From Chloroflexota bacterium (GTDB lineage: Bacteria > Chloroflexota > Dehalococcoidia > Tepidiformales > Tepidiformaceae): a DNA stretch of 64,000 bases. The stretch is taken from positions 1-64,000 of the forward strand of contig JACRBT010000005.1 in assembly GCA_016234445.1 (NCBI GenBank), given 5' to 3'. Position numbers and translations under genes: made by a program. The notes under the pieces are model-generated. The model was given only the letters and a program-made list of their open reading frames with translations. It had not been told where the DNA came from and searched no databases. How positions within the stretch are numbered: the stretch's first letter is position 1; each line of letters starts with the position of its first letter. Positions 7,699-16,839 of the stretch are shown one piece after another.

Positions 7699-8895
7699 TT
7701 GTTGAAATCGACGTCGGCCCGGCTCTCTCTGACGGCCCAGTTGGGGTGGTGGCCTCGATGGGTGGACATCCCAAACGTTGAGGAACGACTTGGCCAACAT
7801 CCCGCCGATCCACAGGGTTTCGGCCTGAAACTCCTGATACTGCTGGAGTCCGCCGACGCGCGGGCGGGTAGCCCACAGTTGTGGGCGGCGACCTACCGGG
7901 AACTTGCGGCGGCAACGGCCAACACTTCGCTCGCCACTCCCGGTCGGTCTATCAAGCAGGCGATCGACCGGCTTTCGAAGGCCGAGACCGTGACGCGGCG
8001 GTTCGAGCCCGGAGTGGGTGTGACGCTCGAGCTCCCTCCTCGCCCGTCAGGCCCGCCCGCGAAGCGGCTCCACATCCCAACCGCCCTCTGGCGCGAAGGC
8101 TGGTTCCCCGTGCTCGATCGAGACGCATTGCGGCTGCTGCTGCACTTGCCGCTCTCGCCGCGTCAGGGGCCGCTCTTGGTGCGGGAGGATGAGTTTGTCG
8201 GCACGGAGAAAGGTTGGCAGGGGCTCGCCGCGGTGGGGCTGGTCTCGAGAGTTCGTAACGGCCGCAAGCGCATGGCGCTGTGGAATCCGCAGGGGCTGCG
8301 CACGGCACCCCCGGCACGGTCGCGACAGACGCCCTCCCCGGTGGGCGCTACGGTCTCGCCTGACACCCTGGCCTTCGACATGTTCGGCTGGCTGCGACGG
8401 GGAATCGACTCCAGGAGACTGGCGTTCGGACCCGCGGTGCTTGTCACCGACCTCTCTGGAGGCTGCAGACAGGGGATGGAAGCTGTCGAGGCGTGGCGTC
8501 GCAAGCTTCCACAGATGCCCCCCGCCAGTAGTGCTGGGGGGTCCCAGGGTCGCCTCCTCGCACCCGGTGTCGTGCTCGCCACAGGTAGCCTGGCGCGGAG
8601 TCTCGATGACATGCCCACGGGAGTGACAGCAGTGTTGGTGGAAGCCGGGGGAGGAAAGTGGCAGGTCACCTCCCTCGTCCATCATTTCCTCACCTGGCCA
8701 GCCCGGCCGCCCGCGCGCCAGACGCAACAGCCGACACCGCAGGAGAGTCTCAACCCAGCGCAGTGGGCCGCTCTCCTCGGAGCTCTGGAGAATGCCCAGA
8801 ACTCTGCCGGGGACGTCGCGGTGGTGGCCTTCCTTCGAGCCATTCGAGACTCCCTGACCAGCGTCGCCCAAGGTGGCTCCGCCACAGGGAACTAG
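7699..8895 (+). CDS. Uncharacterised 398-residue protein with winged-helix-like segments
   Basis: It starts at TTG with AGGAG 4 nt upstream (a second TTG follows at 7702). An N-terminal region (about residues 40-110, FGLKLLILLESADAR to IKQAIDRLSKAETVTRRF) reads like a winged helix, and a second such region lies at about 140-195 (LLLHLPLSPRQG to VGLVSRVRNGRKRM). The C-terminal half has no recognisable motif. Two tandem winged helices recall plasmid initiators, but no family was recognised. Third-position GC looks lower than in neighbours. It diverges from the three-gene minus-strand operon, so the four genes may form one acquired unit. Confidence 0.6.
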   Translation: MLKSTSARLSLTAQLGWWPRWVDIPNVEERLGQHPADPQGFGLKLLILLESADARAGSPQLWAATYRELAAATANTSLATPGRSIKQAIDRLSKAETVTRRFEPGVGVTLELPPRPSGPPAKRLHIPTALWREGWFPVLDRDALRLLLHLPLSPRQGPLLVREDEFVGTEKGWQGLAAVGLVSRVRNGRKRMALWNPQGLRTAPPARSRQTPSPVGATVSPDTLAFDMFGWLRRGIDSRRLAFGPAVLVTDLSGGCRQGMEAVEAWRRKLPQMPPASSAGGSQGRLLAPGVVLATGSLARSLDDMPTGVTAVLVEAGGGKWQVTSLVHHFLTWPARPPARQTQQPTPQESLNPAQWAALLGALENAQNSAGDVAVVAFLRAIRDSLTSVAQGGSATGN

Positions 8896-8924
8896 ATGCG
8901 CAGGCTACCCGCGGCCCCACACCC

Positions 8925-8945
8925 ACAGCCGACAGCCGACAGCCC
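8925..8945. repeat. Heptamer array R1 (ACAGCCG x3)
   Basis: Three tandem 7-mers (ACAGCCG, ACAGCCG, ACAGCCC) end exactly at the first base of the efp stop codon (TAG, read on the minus strand at 8945-8947). The unit is the reverse complement of the TCGGCTG class seen at 26078 and 28748. Confidence 0.6.
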
Positions 8946-9505
8946 TACGTCACCCGCTCGATGTAGGCGCCCGAGTCCGTGTTCACGCGGATCTTCGTGC
9001 CTTCGTCGACGAAGAGGGGGACGTTGACCACCAGGCCGGTGTCGGTCTTCGCGGGCTTCGTCCCGCCGGTCGCGGTGTCGCCCTTGAAGCCGGGGTCCGT
9101 TTCGACCACCACCATCTCCACCGTCATCGGCAGTTCGATCCCGATGACTTCGTCGCCGTACATCACCAGCTGGCAGAGGTTGTTTTCCTTCAGGTACTTG
9201 CTGGCGTCGCCGACGCGCTCGTGGCCGACCGGGATCTGCTCGTAGTTCTCGGTGTTCATGAAGTAGTAGAACTGGTCGTCGCTGTAGAGGTACTGCATCT
9301 CCCGCGTCTCGACCCGCGCCCGGGGCCACTTCGTCCCCGCCTGGAAGGTCTGTTCGAAGATCGCGCCGCTGCGGGCGTCACGGAACTTGATCCGGACCTG
9401 GGCCGAGCCGCGGCCGGTCTTGATGTGGTTGTATTCGAGGACCGTCATGAGCTTGCCATCCAGTTCGATGGTCGCGCCCTTCTTCAATTCGCCCGTGGAA
9501 ATCAC
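8945..9505 (-). CDS. efp: Elongation factor P
   Basis: A 186-residue three-domain EF-P that rescues ribosomes stalled on proline stretches. The N-terminal KOW-like domain ends with the tip loop KTGRGSAQ; the residue that aligns with modified K34 of E. coli is R32. The OB domains follow (YLYSDDQFYYFMNTENYEQ; GLVVNVPLFVDEGTKIRVNT), and the C-terminus ends YIERVT. It lies 3 bp downstream of the peptidase stop and is probably co-transcribed with it. The UAG stop abuts a heptamer array. Confidence 0.96.
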   Translation of the reverse strand: MISTGELKKGATIELDGKLMTVLEYNHIKTGRGSAQVRIKFRDARSGAIFEQTFQAGTKWPRARVETREMQYLYSDDQFYYFMNTENYEQIPVGHERVGDASKYLKENNLCQLVMYGDEVIGIELPMTVEMVVVETDPGFKGDTATGGTKPAKTDTGLVVNVPLFVDEGTKIRVNTDSGAYIERVT

Positions 9506-9508
9506 GTC

Positions 9509-10639
9509 TCACACTCCTGGTGGGGTCAGTTTCGTCGCGTGGCTGAGCACGCGGGCCTTGCCGTTTTCGAGCACCACGACGTCCTCGATGCGGACGCCTC
9601 CCCAGCCGGGGCTGTAGATGCCGGGTTCGATGGTAAACACCATGCCCTCTTCAAGGGTATCCGTGGAGGTCTCTCCGAGATACGGCGCCTCGTGGACCTC
9701 CAGCCCGACGCCGTGGCCGAGGCCGTGCCCGAACCGCTCGCCGTGGCCGCGGCGGGCGATGACCTCCGCCGCCAGCCGGTGGGCGTCGCGGCCTGACATC
9801 CCCGGTTCCACGCCCTCGATGGCGGCGCGCTGGGCTTCGAAAACGATCGCGTAGATCTCGCGAAACTTCGCATCAGGCTCACCGGCGACGATGGTCCGGG
9901 TGAGGTCGCTGCAGTAGCCGCCGTAGAGCGCGCCCATGTCGATGACGACCGCCGCGCCCGGTTCCACGGGGACGGCCCGGGGGCTGGCGTGGGGCATCGC
10001 CCCCCAGGGTCCAGCGGCGACGATGGTCTCGAACGAGATGCCGCTGCCCCCGAGTCGCCGCACCTCGCGTTCGACCGCGGCGGCGATGGCGGTCTCTTCC
10101 TGCCCCGGCGCCAGCGTCGCGGCGACGGCTTCGAAGGCCCCGTCGGCGATGTCGATTGCCCGCTGGAGGAGCGCCATCTCCTCGGCGTCCTTGCGCTTTC
10201 GGAGCCCTTCGACCAGCGGCGGCGCGGGCACGAGCTTGGGCCGGTCGCCCGACGGGAGTTCCTGCACGGCCGCGTCCAGGGAGACGAACTCGCCGTAGGT
10301 CATGTCGGCGCGCGACAGCCCGAGCCTCTTCCCCGCCATGCCGGTTTCGCCGAGGAGGGCGCCGAGCCAGCGTTTGGGGTCGCGCCCGACGGTCTTGAAG
10401 AGCCGGAAGCCGCGGGGGACGCACTCGCGCTCGCCCTGTTCGATGTAGCGGAAGTCGGTCGCGAGGACGGCGTGATCCTTCGTCACGACGACGATGCCGG
10501 ACGACCCCGTGAAGCCGGAGACGTACTGGCGGTTCTGGGAATGGCGGCCGAAGACGTCGTCCACGGGGCAGGAGATGTAGAGCCCGTCGAGCCCCGCTTC
10601 GGAGATGGCGGCCCGCAGCCGTTCCAGCCGGTTCGTCAT
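9509..10639 (-). CDS. pepP: Xaa-Pro aminopeptidase / M24 family peptidase
   Basis: A 376-residue metallopeptidase with a creatinase-like N-terminal domain (LYISCPVDDVFGRHSQNRQY) and the pita-bread catalytic domain. Metal ligands are visible: two aspartates in VIDMGALYGGYCSDLTRT, the histidine in RFGHGLGHGVGLEVHE, a glutamate in FTIEPGIY and the last glutamate in GVRIEDVVVL. It removes N-terminal residues before proline. It lies directly upstream of efp and downstream of aroQ on the same strand, an order often seen in Gram-positive-type genomes. Confidence 0.92.
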   Translation of the reverse strand: MTNRLERLRAAISEAGLDGLYISCPVDDVFGRHSQNRQYVSGFTGSSGIVVVTKDHAVLATDFRYIEQGERECVPRGFRLFKTVGRDPKRWLGALLGETGMAGKRLGLSRADMTYGEFVSLDAAVQELPSGDRPKLVPAPPLVEGLRKRKDAEEMALLQRAIDIADGAFEAVAATLAPGQEETAIAAAVEREVRRLGGSGISFETIVAAGPWGAMPHASPRAVPVEPGAAVVIDMGALYGGYCSDLTRTIVAGEPDAKFREIYAIVFEAQRAAIEGVEPGMSGRDAHRLAAEVIARRGHGERFGHGLGHGVGLEVHEAPYLGETSTDTLEEGMVFTIEPGIYSPGWGGVRIEDVVVLENGKARVLSHATKLTPPGV

Positions 10640-10670
10640 GGTCCTCGCCTGTACCGCCTGCCGCGGCCGC

Positions 10671-11135
10671 TCAGGGATTCGCCGCCGGGGACCCGAGATG
10701 GTCCAGCAGCAAGTGGGTCGCGACAGTGTAGCCCTGCCGCCCGAGGCCGGTCACCTGCCCCAGGCAGACCGGGGCAATCATCGAAACGTGGCGGAAGCCC
10801 TCGCGGGCGTGGGTGTTAGAGATGTGGACCTCGACCGCGGGCAGGTTGACGGCCTCGATGGCGTCGTGGAGGGCGACCGACGTGTGCGTGTAGGCGCCGG
10901 CGTTGATGACGATGCCGTCCGCGACCTTCCGGTTCTCGTGGAGGAAGTCGATCAGCGCGCCCTCGTGGTTGCTCTGGAAGCAGAGCACCGCCGCCCCCCG
11001 CGCTCCCGCGGCCGCGGCGACGTCGGCCTCGATGTCGAGCAGCGTCGTGGTCCCGTAGACCTCGGGCTTGCGTTCGCCGAGGAGGTTCAGGTTCGGCCCG
11101 TGGACCAGGAGGATGACCGGGTGCTCCGCGCTCAC
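10671..11135 (-). CDS. aroQ: Type II 3-dehydroquinate dehydratase
   Basis: A 154-residue dodecameric shikimate-pathway enzyme (3-dehydroquinate to 3-dehydroshikimate). Signatures: [10 protein letters not shown], the tyrosine of the lid loop (EVYGTTTL), [15 protein letters not shown] and [15 protein letters not shown]. The GTG start (11133-11135) overlaps the TGA of xerC as GTGA, so the two are translationally coupled; a longer upstream reading is an Ala/Arg-rich artefact. Confidence 0.94.
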   Translation of the reverse strand: MSAEHPVILLVHGPNLNLLGERKPEVYGTTTLLDIEADVAAAAGARGAAVLCFQSNHEGALIDFLHENRKVADGIVINAGAYTHTSVALHDAIEAVNLPAVEVHISNTHAREGFRHVSMIAPVCLGQVTGLGRQGYTVATHLLLDHLGSPAANP

Positions 11136-12094
11136 GACGCGTCTCTCCGCCGCTGCTTCCGCCGCGGCCCTTCGAGCGCCTGCTCCGCGACCTGCTCCCA
11201 CGCCGCCAGCGTCACCTCTGCCTGCCGCGCCTGGCTGACGTGGGTGTAGATCTGCGTCGTGTTCGCCGAACTGTGCCCGAGGAGATCCTGGACGATCCGG
11301 AGGTCGGCGCCGCCGTCGAGGAGGTGGGTCGCGAACGAATGGCGAAGGAGGTGGGGGTGGACGTCTTCGGCTATCCCGGCCGCGGTCGCGTGGTGCTTGA
11401 TCATCGTCTGGACGGAGCGAGCCGTGAGCCGGTTGCCGAAGCGGTTGAGGAAGAGTGCCGGTTCCGCGCCCGTGGCGAGCGCCCCACGGCCATCGCGGAG
11501 GTAGGCCTCGATCGCCTGCGCCGCCGGTTCCCCGAAGAGGACCACGCGTTCCTTCGCGCCCTTGCCGCGCACCAGTGTCCGCCCTTCGTCGAGGTCCAGG
11601 GAGGCTGTGTCGAGCGCCACCAGTTCGGAGATCCGGAGGCCGGCACCGTAAAGCAGTTCAAGCATCGCCCGGTCGCGGAGCCCCTGGGGCGTGTCCAGCG
11701 GTGGCGCCGCGAGGAGCGCGCTCACCAGGGCCGGGTCCAGCACCTTCGGCAGGCGCTTCGGCCGCTTCGGGAGGGCGATGCCGTAGAGGAGATCGCGCTC
11801 GGTCGCCTCCTGCTGGTGGAGATAGCGGTAGAAGCCGTGGACCGTGCTCGTGCGCCTGGTGATCGAGGCCGCGACCATGCCGCCTTCGCGCAGTCCGCCG
11901 AGGTATTCGCGGAAGACCTGGCGATTCACGGCCAGCGGCTCGCGCTTCGTCTCCCTGCAATAGGCGAGGAAGTGGCCAATGTCGTGGCGATAGTTGCGGA
12001 TGGTGTAGGCCGAGCGGTTGCCGATGCCCGCGAGCTCCCGCAGGTAGGCATCGAGGAACGCCTCAGCCGTCTTGTGCGCGGGGACGCTCGCCAT
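11132..12094 (-). CDS. xerC: Tyrosine recombinase XerC/XerD
   Basis: A 320-residue site-specific recombinase for chromosome-dimer resolution. The N-terminal SAM-like core-binding domain begins [11 protein letters not shown], and the C-terminal catalytic domain has the R-K-H-R-H-Y set: [52 protein letters not shown]. The length is the Xer standard. The ATG at 12094 ([13 protein letters not shown]) is preferred over one four codons upstream. It is coupled with aroQ. There is no sign that it is a phage integrase: no att-like duplications or phage genes lie nearby. Confidence 0.93.
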   Translation of the reverse strand: MASVPAHKTAEAFLDAYLRELAGIGNRSAYTIRNYRHDIGHFLAYCRETKREPLAVNRQVFREYLGGLREGGMVAASITRRTSTVHGFYRYLHQQEATERDLLYGIALPKRPKRLPKVLDPALVSALLAAPPLDTPQGLRDRAMLELLYGAGLRISELVALDTASLDLDEGRTLVRGKGAKERVVLFGEPAAQAIEAYLRDGRGALATGAEPALFLNRFGNRLTARSVQTMIKHHATAAGIAEDVHPHLLRHSFATHLLDGGADLRIVQDLLGHSSANTTQIYTHVSQARQAEVTLAAWEQVAEQALEGPRRKQRRRDAS

Positions 12095-12118
12095 AATCGC
12101 CAGCATACGTCAAGGAGG

Positions 12119-12190
12119 GCTAAGGACTACGGACTTAGGACTTAGGACGAAGGACTTAGCGCTCGGACCTCGGACCTCGGACCTCGGAAC
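12119..12190. repeat. Heptamer array R2 (GGACTTA / CGGACCT units)
   Basis: Degenerate 7-mers (GGACTTA-type, then CGGACCT repeated) fill the gap between xerC and the SDR gene and end next to the SDR TAG stop at 12194-12196. Same family as 24244, 26160 and 28858. Confidence 0.6.
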
Positions 12191-12193
12191 TCC

Positions 12194-12964
12194 CTACCCC
12201 GCCATCGTCAGGCCGCCGCTGACGCTCAGCACCTGGCCCGTGCAGAAGGCGGCGTCGTCGCTGGCGAAGAAGGCGACCGCGGCGGCGATCTCCTCCGGCT
12301 CGCCGAGCCGCCGGAAGGGCACCGCCCGGGTCATCCCCTCGATGATCCGCGCGCCCTGCGGCCCCTGGGTGATCTCGTCCAGCAGCGGGGTCCGCGTCGG
12401 ACCCGGGCAGACGACGTTGATGTTGATCCGGTGGCGGGCCATCTCCCGTGCGACGGTCTTGCTGAAGCCGATGATGCCCGCCTTGCAGGCCGCGTACACC
12501 GCCTCGCCGGTCGAACCCACGCGCCCGGCGTCGGAAGAGATGCTGACGACCCGCCCGGCGCCCTGTTCCACCATCACCGGCAGGACCGCGTGGGAACAGT
12601 TGATCGTCCCCTTGAGGTTGATGTTGATGACCTTCTCCCAGGTCTCAGGCGAACTCTGGAGGAACGGTTCGACCCGGTCCCAGCCGGCGTTGTTGACGAG
12701 GATGTCGACTCGTCCGCCCCATTCGCGCTGCACTTCGGCAACCATCGCGTGGACGCTGACGATGTCGGTCACGTCGGTGCGGACGAAGATCGGCTCGTGG
12801 AGGTCGCCCTTCTCGTGGATGAGCGCCACCGTTTCGCCGCCCCCCCGGCCGTCGATGTCGGCGACCGCCACCTTCGCGCCTTCTTCCGCCAGGCGGACGG
12901 CTATCGCCCGGCCGATGCCGCTCCCGCCGCCGGTGACGATCGCAACCTTCCCATCGAGACGCAT
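12194..12964 (-). CDS. Short-chain dehydrogenase/reductase (SDR)
   Basis: A 256-residue classical SDR. The NAD(P)-binding TGGGSGIGRA is near residue 12, NNAG is in DILVNNAGWD, and the catalytic Ser-Tyr-Lys are in VVSISSDAGRVGS and VYAACKAG. The C-terminal FCTGQVLSVSGGLTMAG is typical of 2-hydroxycyclohexane-carboxyl-CoA / 3-oxoacyl-ACP-type dehydrogenases. The substrate is unknown. A TACAAT -10 lies upstream (12994-12999, this strand), right beside a heptamer array that occupies the -35 region. Confidence 0.88.
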   Translation of the reverse strand: MRLDGKVAIVTGGGSGIGRAIAVRLAEEGAKVAVADIDGRGGGETVALIHEKGDLHEPIFVRTDVTDIVSVHAMVAEVQREWGGRVDILVNNAGWDRVEPFLQSSPETWEKVININLKGTINCSHAVLPVMVEQGAGRVVSISSDAGRVGSTGEAVYAACKAGIIGFSKTVAREMARHRININVVCPGPTRTPLLDEITQGPQGARIIEGMTRAVPFRRLGEPEEIAAAVAFFASDDAAFCTGQVLSVSGGLTMAG

Positions 12965-13020
12965 GCCGGTACCCTCCGCGTGTTCGGGCGGATTGTAGCG
13001 GAGTACCGGGTACCGAGTCC

Positions 13021-13069
13021 CTCAGTCCTCAGTCCTCAGTCCTCAGTCCTCAGTCCTCAGTCCTCAGTC
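13021..13069. repeat. Heptamer array R3 (CTCAGTC x7)
   Basis: Seven perfect tandem copies of CTCAGTC, followed by CTCGTCC and then the TAG stop of topA (read on the minus strand at 13077-13079). It lies downstream of topA and upstream of the SDR gene, whose -10 abuts it. The unit count is a candidate for strain-to-strain length variation. Confidence 0.8.
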
Positions 13070-13076
13070 CTCGTCC

Positions 13077-15506
13077 CTAACTCGCTCGGCGGACGGGCGC
13101 CTTTGCCTTGCGGGCGGCGAAGGCAGCCTTGCCCCGAGCGCTCCGTTCGAGAAGCTTCCTGTTCGCTTCCGCGCGTTCGACCGGCGGGCGCGGCTTCGTC
13201 ATCTTCGCGGGGTCGAGGCTGTTTGTCGTGTAGCTGCAGTGCGGGTAGTTCCAGCAGGCGTAGAAGGTGCCCTGCTTGCGCCCCCGTGCCTGCTTCTCCA
13301 CCAGTTGCCCGGACTCCGGCTCTTCCGGGCAGGGGACGCCCACGGGCACCCCGGCGCGGAAGTCGCACTTCTTCGTCTCGCGCTGGACGCAGTCGATGTA
13401 AGGCCCGTACGGCCCCGTCTTCTGCACCGTGGGCGAACCGCACTTCGGGCAGGCGTAACTGGTCTCCGTCGGCGCGGCGACGAACACGGGCTTGCCCTTC
13501 GCGTCCATCGGCAGCGAGTTCTTGCACTCCGGGTAGCGCGGGCAGGCGAAGAACTTCCCGTTCCGGCCCCACTTGATCACCATGTTCGCCTGGTCGCAGA
13601 CGTTGCAGCGGATGTCGGTGACTTCCTCTTCCTTCTGGGCGGTCCGTTTCGCCTCTTCGAAGCGTGGTTCGAAGGTGGTCCAGAAGTCCTTGAGGGTGGT
13701 GTTGTAGCTGCGTTTGCCCTCCGCCACCTCGTCGAGTTCGCGTTCCATCTCGCTCGTGTAGCCGGTGTCCACGTAGCTGCCGAGGTGGGCGACAAGCATG
13801 TCGTTGACGAGGAAGCCGAGCTCCTGGGGGACCAGCGCGCGGCCGTCGCGCTTGACGTACTCGCGCTTCTGGACGGTCCCGACGATCGTCGCGTAGGTGC
13901 TCGGGCGGCCGATGCCCTTCTCTTCCAGCGCCTTCACCAGCGAGGCCTCGGTGAACCGCGGGGGCGGCTCCGTGAAGTGCTGCTTGCCTTCGAGGTTGCG
14001 ACGCTCCAGGGCCTCGCCCTCGACCAGCTCGGGCAACGACGCCTCGGCGTCTTCGTCCTCGCCCTCGCGTTCGTTCACGTTCGCACCGTAGACGGCAAGG
14101 TGGCCCGCGAAGACCAGGTGCTGGGCGCTGGCGCTGAAGGTGCCGCGCAGGGTGGCGCCCTCCTTGGCCTCGATCTCCGCCTTCACCGTCGTGAAGCGCG
14201 CATCCGACATCTGGCTGGCGATGAAGCGCTGCCAGATGAGGGTGTAGACGCGAAGCTGGTCGCGATCGAGCACGCGGGCGAGGCTCTCGGGGGTCCTCCC
14301 CGGCGATGTCGGCCGGATCGCCTCGTGGGCCTCCTGTGCGCCCTTCGTCCGGGCCCGGTAGACCCGTTCCTTCGCCGGCACGAACTCGGCGCCCCAGCGG
14401 CCCGCGATGTAGCGCCGCGCTTCGCCCCGTGCCACCGGGGAGATGTTCAGCGAGTCGGTCCGCATGTAGGTGATCAGGCCGACTGGCCCTTCGCCGGGGA
14501 CGTTCACGCCTTCGTAAAGCTGCTGGGCGACGCCCATCGCCTTCGACGCCCCCAGCCCGAGCCGGTTGTTCGCGGCCTGCTGGAACGTGCTCGTCGTGAA
14601 CGGCGGCACCGGCGACTTCGCGCGCTCGCCCCTGGCCACGGTGGCCACGCTGAAGGCGGAACGGTTGAACGTCGCCACCAGCTCGTCGGCCGCGGCCCGG
14701 TTCGTGATCGAAGGCTTCCCGCGATGCCCCGGGAGCTTCGCGAGGTCGGCGGTGAACTGCGACGCGCCCTTGGCGAGGAGCGCATGGATGGTCCAATACT
14801 CCTGGGCCTTGAAGCCCTGGATCTCGCGTTCGCGCTCGACGATGAGGCGGAGGGCGACGCTCTGCACCCGGCCCGCGCTCGCCGCCCGGCTGACCTTGCT
14901 CTGGACGAACCAGGTGAGCGGGAAGCCGATCAGCCGGTCGAGCACCCGGCGCGCTTGCTGCGCGTCCACCAGTTGCATGTCGACCTTGCCCGGGTGGCGG
15001 AAGGCATCCTCGATCGCCGGCCGGGTGATCTCGTGGAAGACGACGCGGGTCGTCTTCTCTTCGGGGATGCCGGCCGCCTCGCGGATGTGCCAGGAGATAG
15101 CCTCGCCCTCGCGGTCGGGGTCGGTCGAAAGGAAGACGCGGTCGGCGTGCTTCGCCGCGTCGGCAATCTCGCTGATCACCGCGGTCTTGTCGACGCCGCG
15201 CTTCTTGTCCTTCACGACGACGTACTTGGGGCTGAAGTTGAGCTTCTTGATGTCTTCGACGCCGTAGCCGTAGGGAGGCAGGTCGCGGACGTGCCCGACC
15301 GAGGCGATCACCCGGTAGTCGTCACCGAGGATGTTCTCGACGGTCCGGGCCTTGGCCGGCGACTCCACGATCACAAGGTTGCGGGCGCGGCTCCGAGAGG
15401 CCCTCGGGGCATGCGGCGCCGCGGTCTCCGGGACCGTGTTCGCGGCCATCCGGCGCTGGATGCTCCCGGCGGGCCGCCGGGGGCTCTTGGTGGTCTTTGT
15501 TGCCAA
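13077..15506 (-). CDS. topA: DNA topoisomerase I
   Basis: An 809-residue type IA topoisomerase that relaxes negative supercoils. The Toprim domain begins LVIVESPAKARTVENILG with the metal site STDPDREGEAISWH; the active-site tyrosine is in GLITYMRTDSLNIS. The C-terminus has three zinc-ribbon repeats (CNVCDQ with CPRYPEC; CPKCGSPTVQ; CWNYPHC) and a basic tail. The TTG start gives MATKTTKSPRR and has an AGGA upstream; an ATG at 15449 (MAANTVPE) is the alternative. It lies downstream of dprA on the same strand, a common order. Confidence 0.95.
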   Translation of the reverse strand: MATKTTKSPRRPAGSIQRRMAANTVPETAAPHAPRASRSRARNLVIVESPAKARTVENILGDDYRVIASVGHVRDLPPYGYGVEDIKKLNFSPKYVVVKDKKRGVDKTAVISEIADAAKHADRVFLSTDPDREGEAISWHIREAAGIPEEKTTRVVFHEITRPAIEDAFRHPGKVDMQLVDAQQARRVLDRLIGFPLTWFVQSKVSRAASAGRVQSVALRLIVEREREIQGFKAQEYWTIHALLAKGASQFTADLAKLPGHRGKPSITNRAAADELVATFNRSAFSVATVARGERAKSPVPPFTTSTFQQAANNRLGLGASKAMGVAQQLYEGVNVPGEGPVGLITYMRTDSLNISPVARGEARRYIAGRWGAEFVPAKERVYRARTKGAQEAHEAIRPTSPGRTPESLARVLDRDQLRVYTLIWQRFIASQMSDARFTTVKAEIEAKEGATLRGTFSASAQHLVFAGHLAVYGANVNEREGEDEDAEASLPELVEGEALERRNLEGKQHFTEPPPRFTEASLVKALEEKGIGRPSTYATIVGTVQKREYVKRDGRALVPQELGFLVNDMLVAHLGSYVDTGYTSEMERELDEVAEGKRSYNTTLKDFWTTFEPRFEEAKRTAQKEEEVTDIRCNVCDQANMVIKWGRNGKFFACPRYPECKNSLPMDAKGKPVFVAAPTETSYACPKCGSPTVQKTGPYGPYIDCVQRETKKCDFRAGVPVGVPCPEEPESGQLVEKQARGRKQGTFYACWNYPHCSYTTNSLDPAKMTKPRPPVERAEANRKLLERSARGKAAFAARKAKAPVRRAS

Positions 15507-15607
15507 ATCTGTCAATCCTGGCCGGCGCGAAAAACCGGCATGCCTTCCGACTGTATGCACTCGCCCCGGCTATTGTCGAACTGGCCCTCGCCGGGTGCCG
15601 GCCAGGG

Positions 15608-16720
15608 TCAGGCCCGGACGTAGCTCTGCGGGCGTTCCTGGCGGACCAGCCCCTTGAGTTCGAGGACCTGGAGCGTGCCCCCGACTTCGGCCACGGGGAT
15701 GCCCGACTCCCGGGCGATCTCGTCGATGTGACGCGGTTCTTCCCGCAGCCAGTGGAGGACACGGCCCTCCTCCGGCGTGGTCGAAGCGGGCGGGGGGCTG
15801 GCCTTCGCGGCGGGCTTCAGGAGCGGCCGCTGGCTGCCCGCGCTCAGGAGGTTCAGCTCCTCCAGCAGCTGTTCGGGGGTTGCCACGAGTTTCGCCGTGC
15901 TTTCGCGGATCAGCTGGTTTGTACCGTGGCTCTGGCGCGAAAAGATGCTCCCGGGCACGGCGAAGACTTCGCGGCCCTGTTCGAAAGCCCAGTTCGCGGT
16001 GTGGAGTGCGCCGCTCCCCTCACCCGCCTCGATCACCAGCGTCGCCTTCGCCAGCCCGGAGAGGATCCGGTTCCGGCGGGGGAAGTAGTCGGGCCGCGCC
16101 GGGATCCCCGCGGGGTATTCGCTCACCAGGCAGCCGTTGTCCATGATCCGCCGGGCGAGGCCTTCGTTCTCACGCGGGTAGACCTGGTCGATGCCCCCGG
16201 CGAGGACGGCGACCGTCGGGACGCCCTGCTCGACGGCGACGCGGTGGGCGATGGCGTCGACCCCGCGGGCCAGCCCGCTGACGATGGTCACCCCGGCCCG
16301 GGCCAGCGTTTCGCAGAAGTGCTCGGCGGCCTGGCGCCCATAGGGGGTCACCCGCCGCGTGCCCACGACCGCGACCGCCTGTTCGAACGCCGGCGAGGTC
16401 GACCCGCGGGCGAAGAGCACCGGCGGGCTCTGGGGCACGTCACGGAGCGACGCCGGGAAGTCGTCGTCGAGCCAGGTGTAGGCGCGGGCGTCCAGCTTCC
16501 GCAGCCATTCGAGTTCGCTCTCGCGGTCGAAACCTGCCCGGGCCTTGCTCACGGCCCGGACGTACTGGGCGTCGAGCCCGGCCCGGCCAACCTCTTCGAT
16601 CGGCGCTTCCCAGGCCGCCGTGATCGTCCGGAACCGGGCGAGGAGCAGGCTGAAGTTCGTGCTCCCGAGGCCCGCGCGGCGGAGCGCCAGCCAGTAGGGC
16701 AGTTCGGGGTCGGTGTTCAC
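15608..16720 (-). CDS. dprA: DNA-processing protein DprA
   Basis: A 370-residue DprA/Smf with an N-terminal helical region and the Rossmann-like domain: VAVVGTRRVTPYGRQAAEHF, IVSGLARGVDAIAHRVAVEQG, AVLAGGIDQVYPRENEGL, SEYPAGIPARPDYFPRRNRI. A C-terminal winged helix is present (HWLREEPRHIDEIARESGIP). The family loads RecA on incoming single-stranded DNA in transformation. It is followed by topA. No other competence gene is in the window, so natural competence cannot be inferred from this gene alone. Confidence 0.93.
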   Translation of the reverse strand: MNTDPELPYWLALRRAGLGSTNFSLLLARFRTITAAWEAPIEEVGRAGLDAQYVRAVSKARAGFDRESELEWLRKLDARAYTWLDDDFPASLRDVPQSPPVLFARGSTSPAFEQAVAVVGTRRVTPYGRQAAEHFCETLARAGVTIVSGLARGVDAIAHRVAVEQGVPTVAVLAGGIDQVYPRENEGLARRIMDNGCLVSEYPAGIPARPDYFPRRNRILSGLAKATLVIEAGEGSGALHTANWAFEQGREVFAVPGSIFSRQSHGTNQLIRESTAKLVATPEQLLEELNLLSAGSQRPLLKPAAKASPPPASTTPEEGRVLHWLREEPRHIDEIARESGIPVAEVGGTLQVLELKGLVRQERPQSYVRA

Positions 16721-16789
16721 ACGGCGGCACTATACAGCCCGCGCCGGAGCCCGCTCGCCTCGCACGTCGCGCCCGCAGGGCGCCAAAGA

Positions 16790-16835
16790 CCCCCCCTCGC
16801 CCACGAAGTGGGAGCAGGGGGCCGGGGGGTGAGGG
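16790..16835. repeat. GC-rich palindromic repeat, copy 3
   Basis: It contains the CCCACGAAGTGGGAG core with C-rich left and G-rich right arms. It sits between dprA and the lipase-like gene, 4 bp from the lipase TAG stop (16840-16842 on the minus strand), where its hairpin could end transcription. Confidence 0.65.
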
Positions 16836-16839
16836 GCCC

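Noticed and set aside
11132-12094. Tyrosine recombinase considered as a phage or integron integrase
   Set aside because: Size and motifs are XerC-like, it is coupled to aroQ in a housekeeping operon, and no attachment-site repeats or phage genes flank it.
13021-13069. Tandem repeats considered as a CRISPR array
   Set aside because: The units are 7 bp with no spacers; CRISPR repeats are 20-40 bp with unique spacers of similar length, and no cas gene is near.
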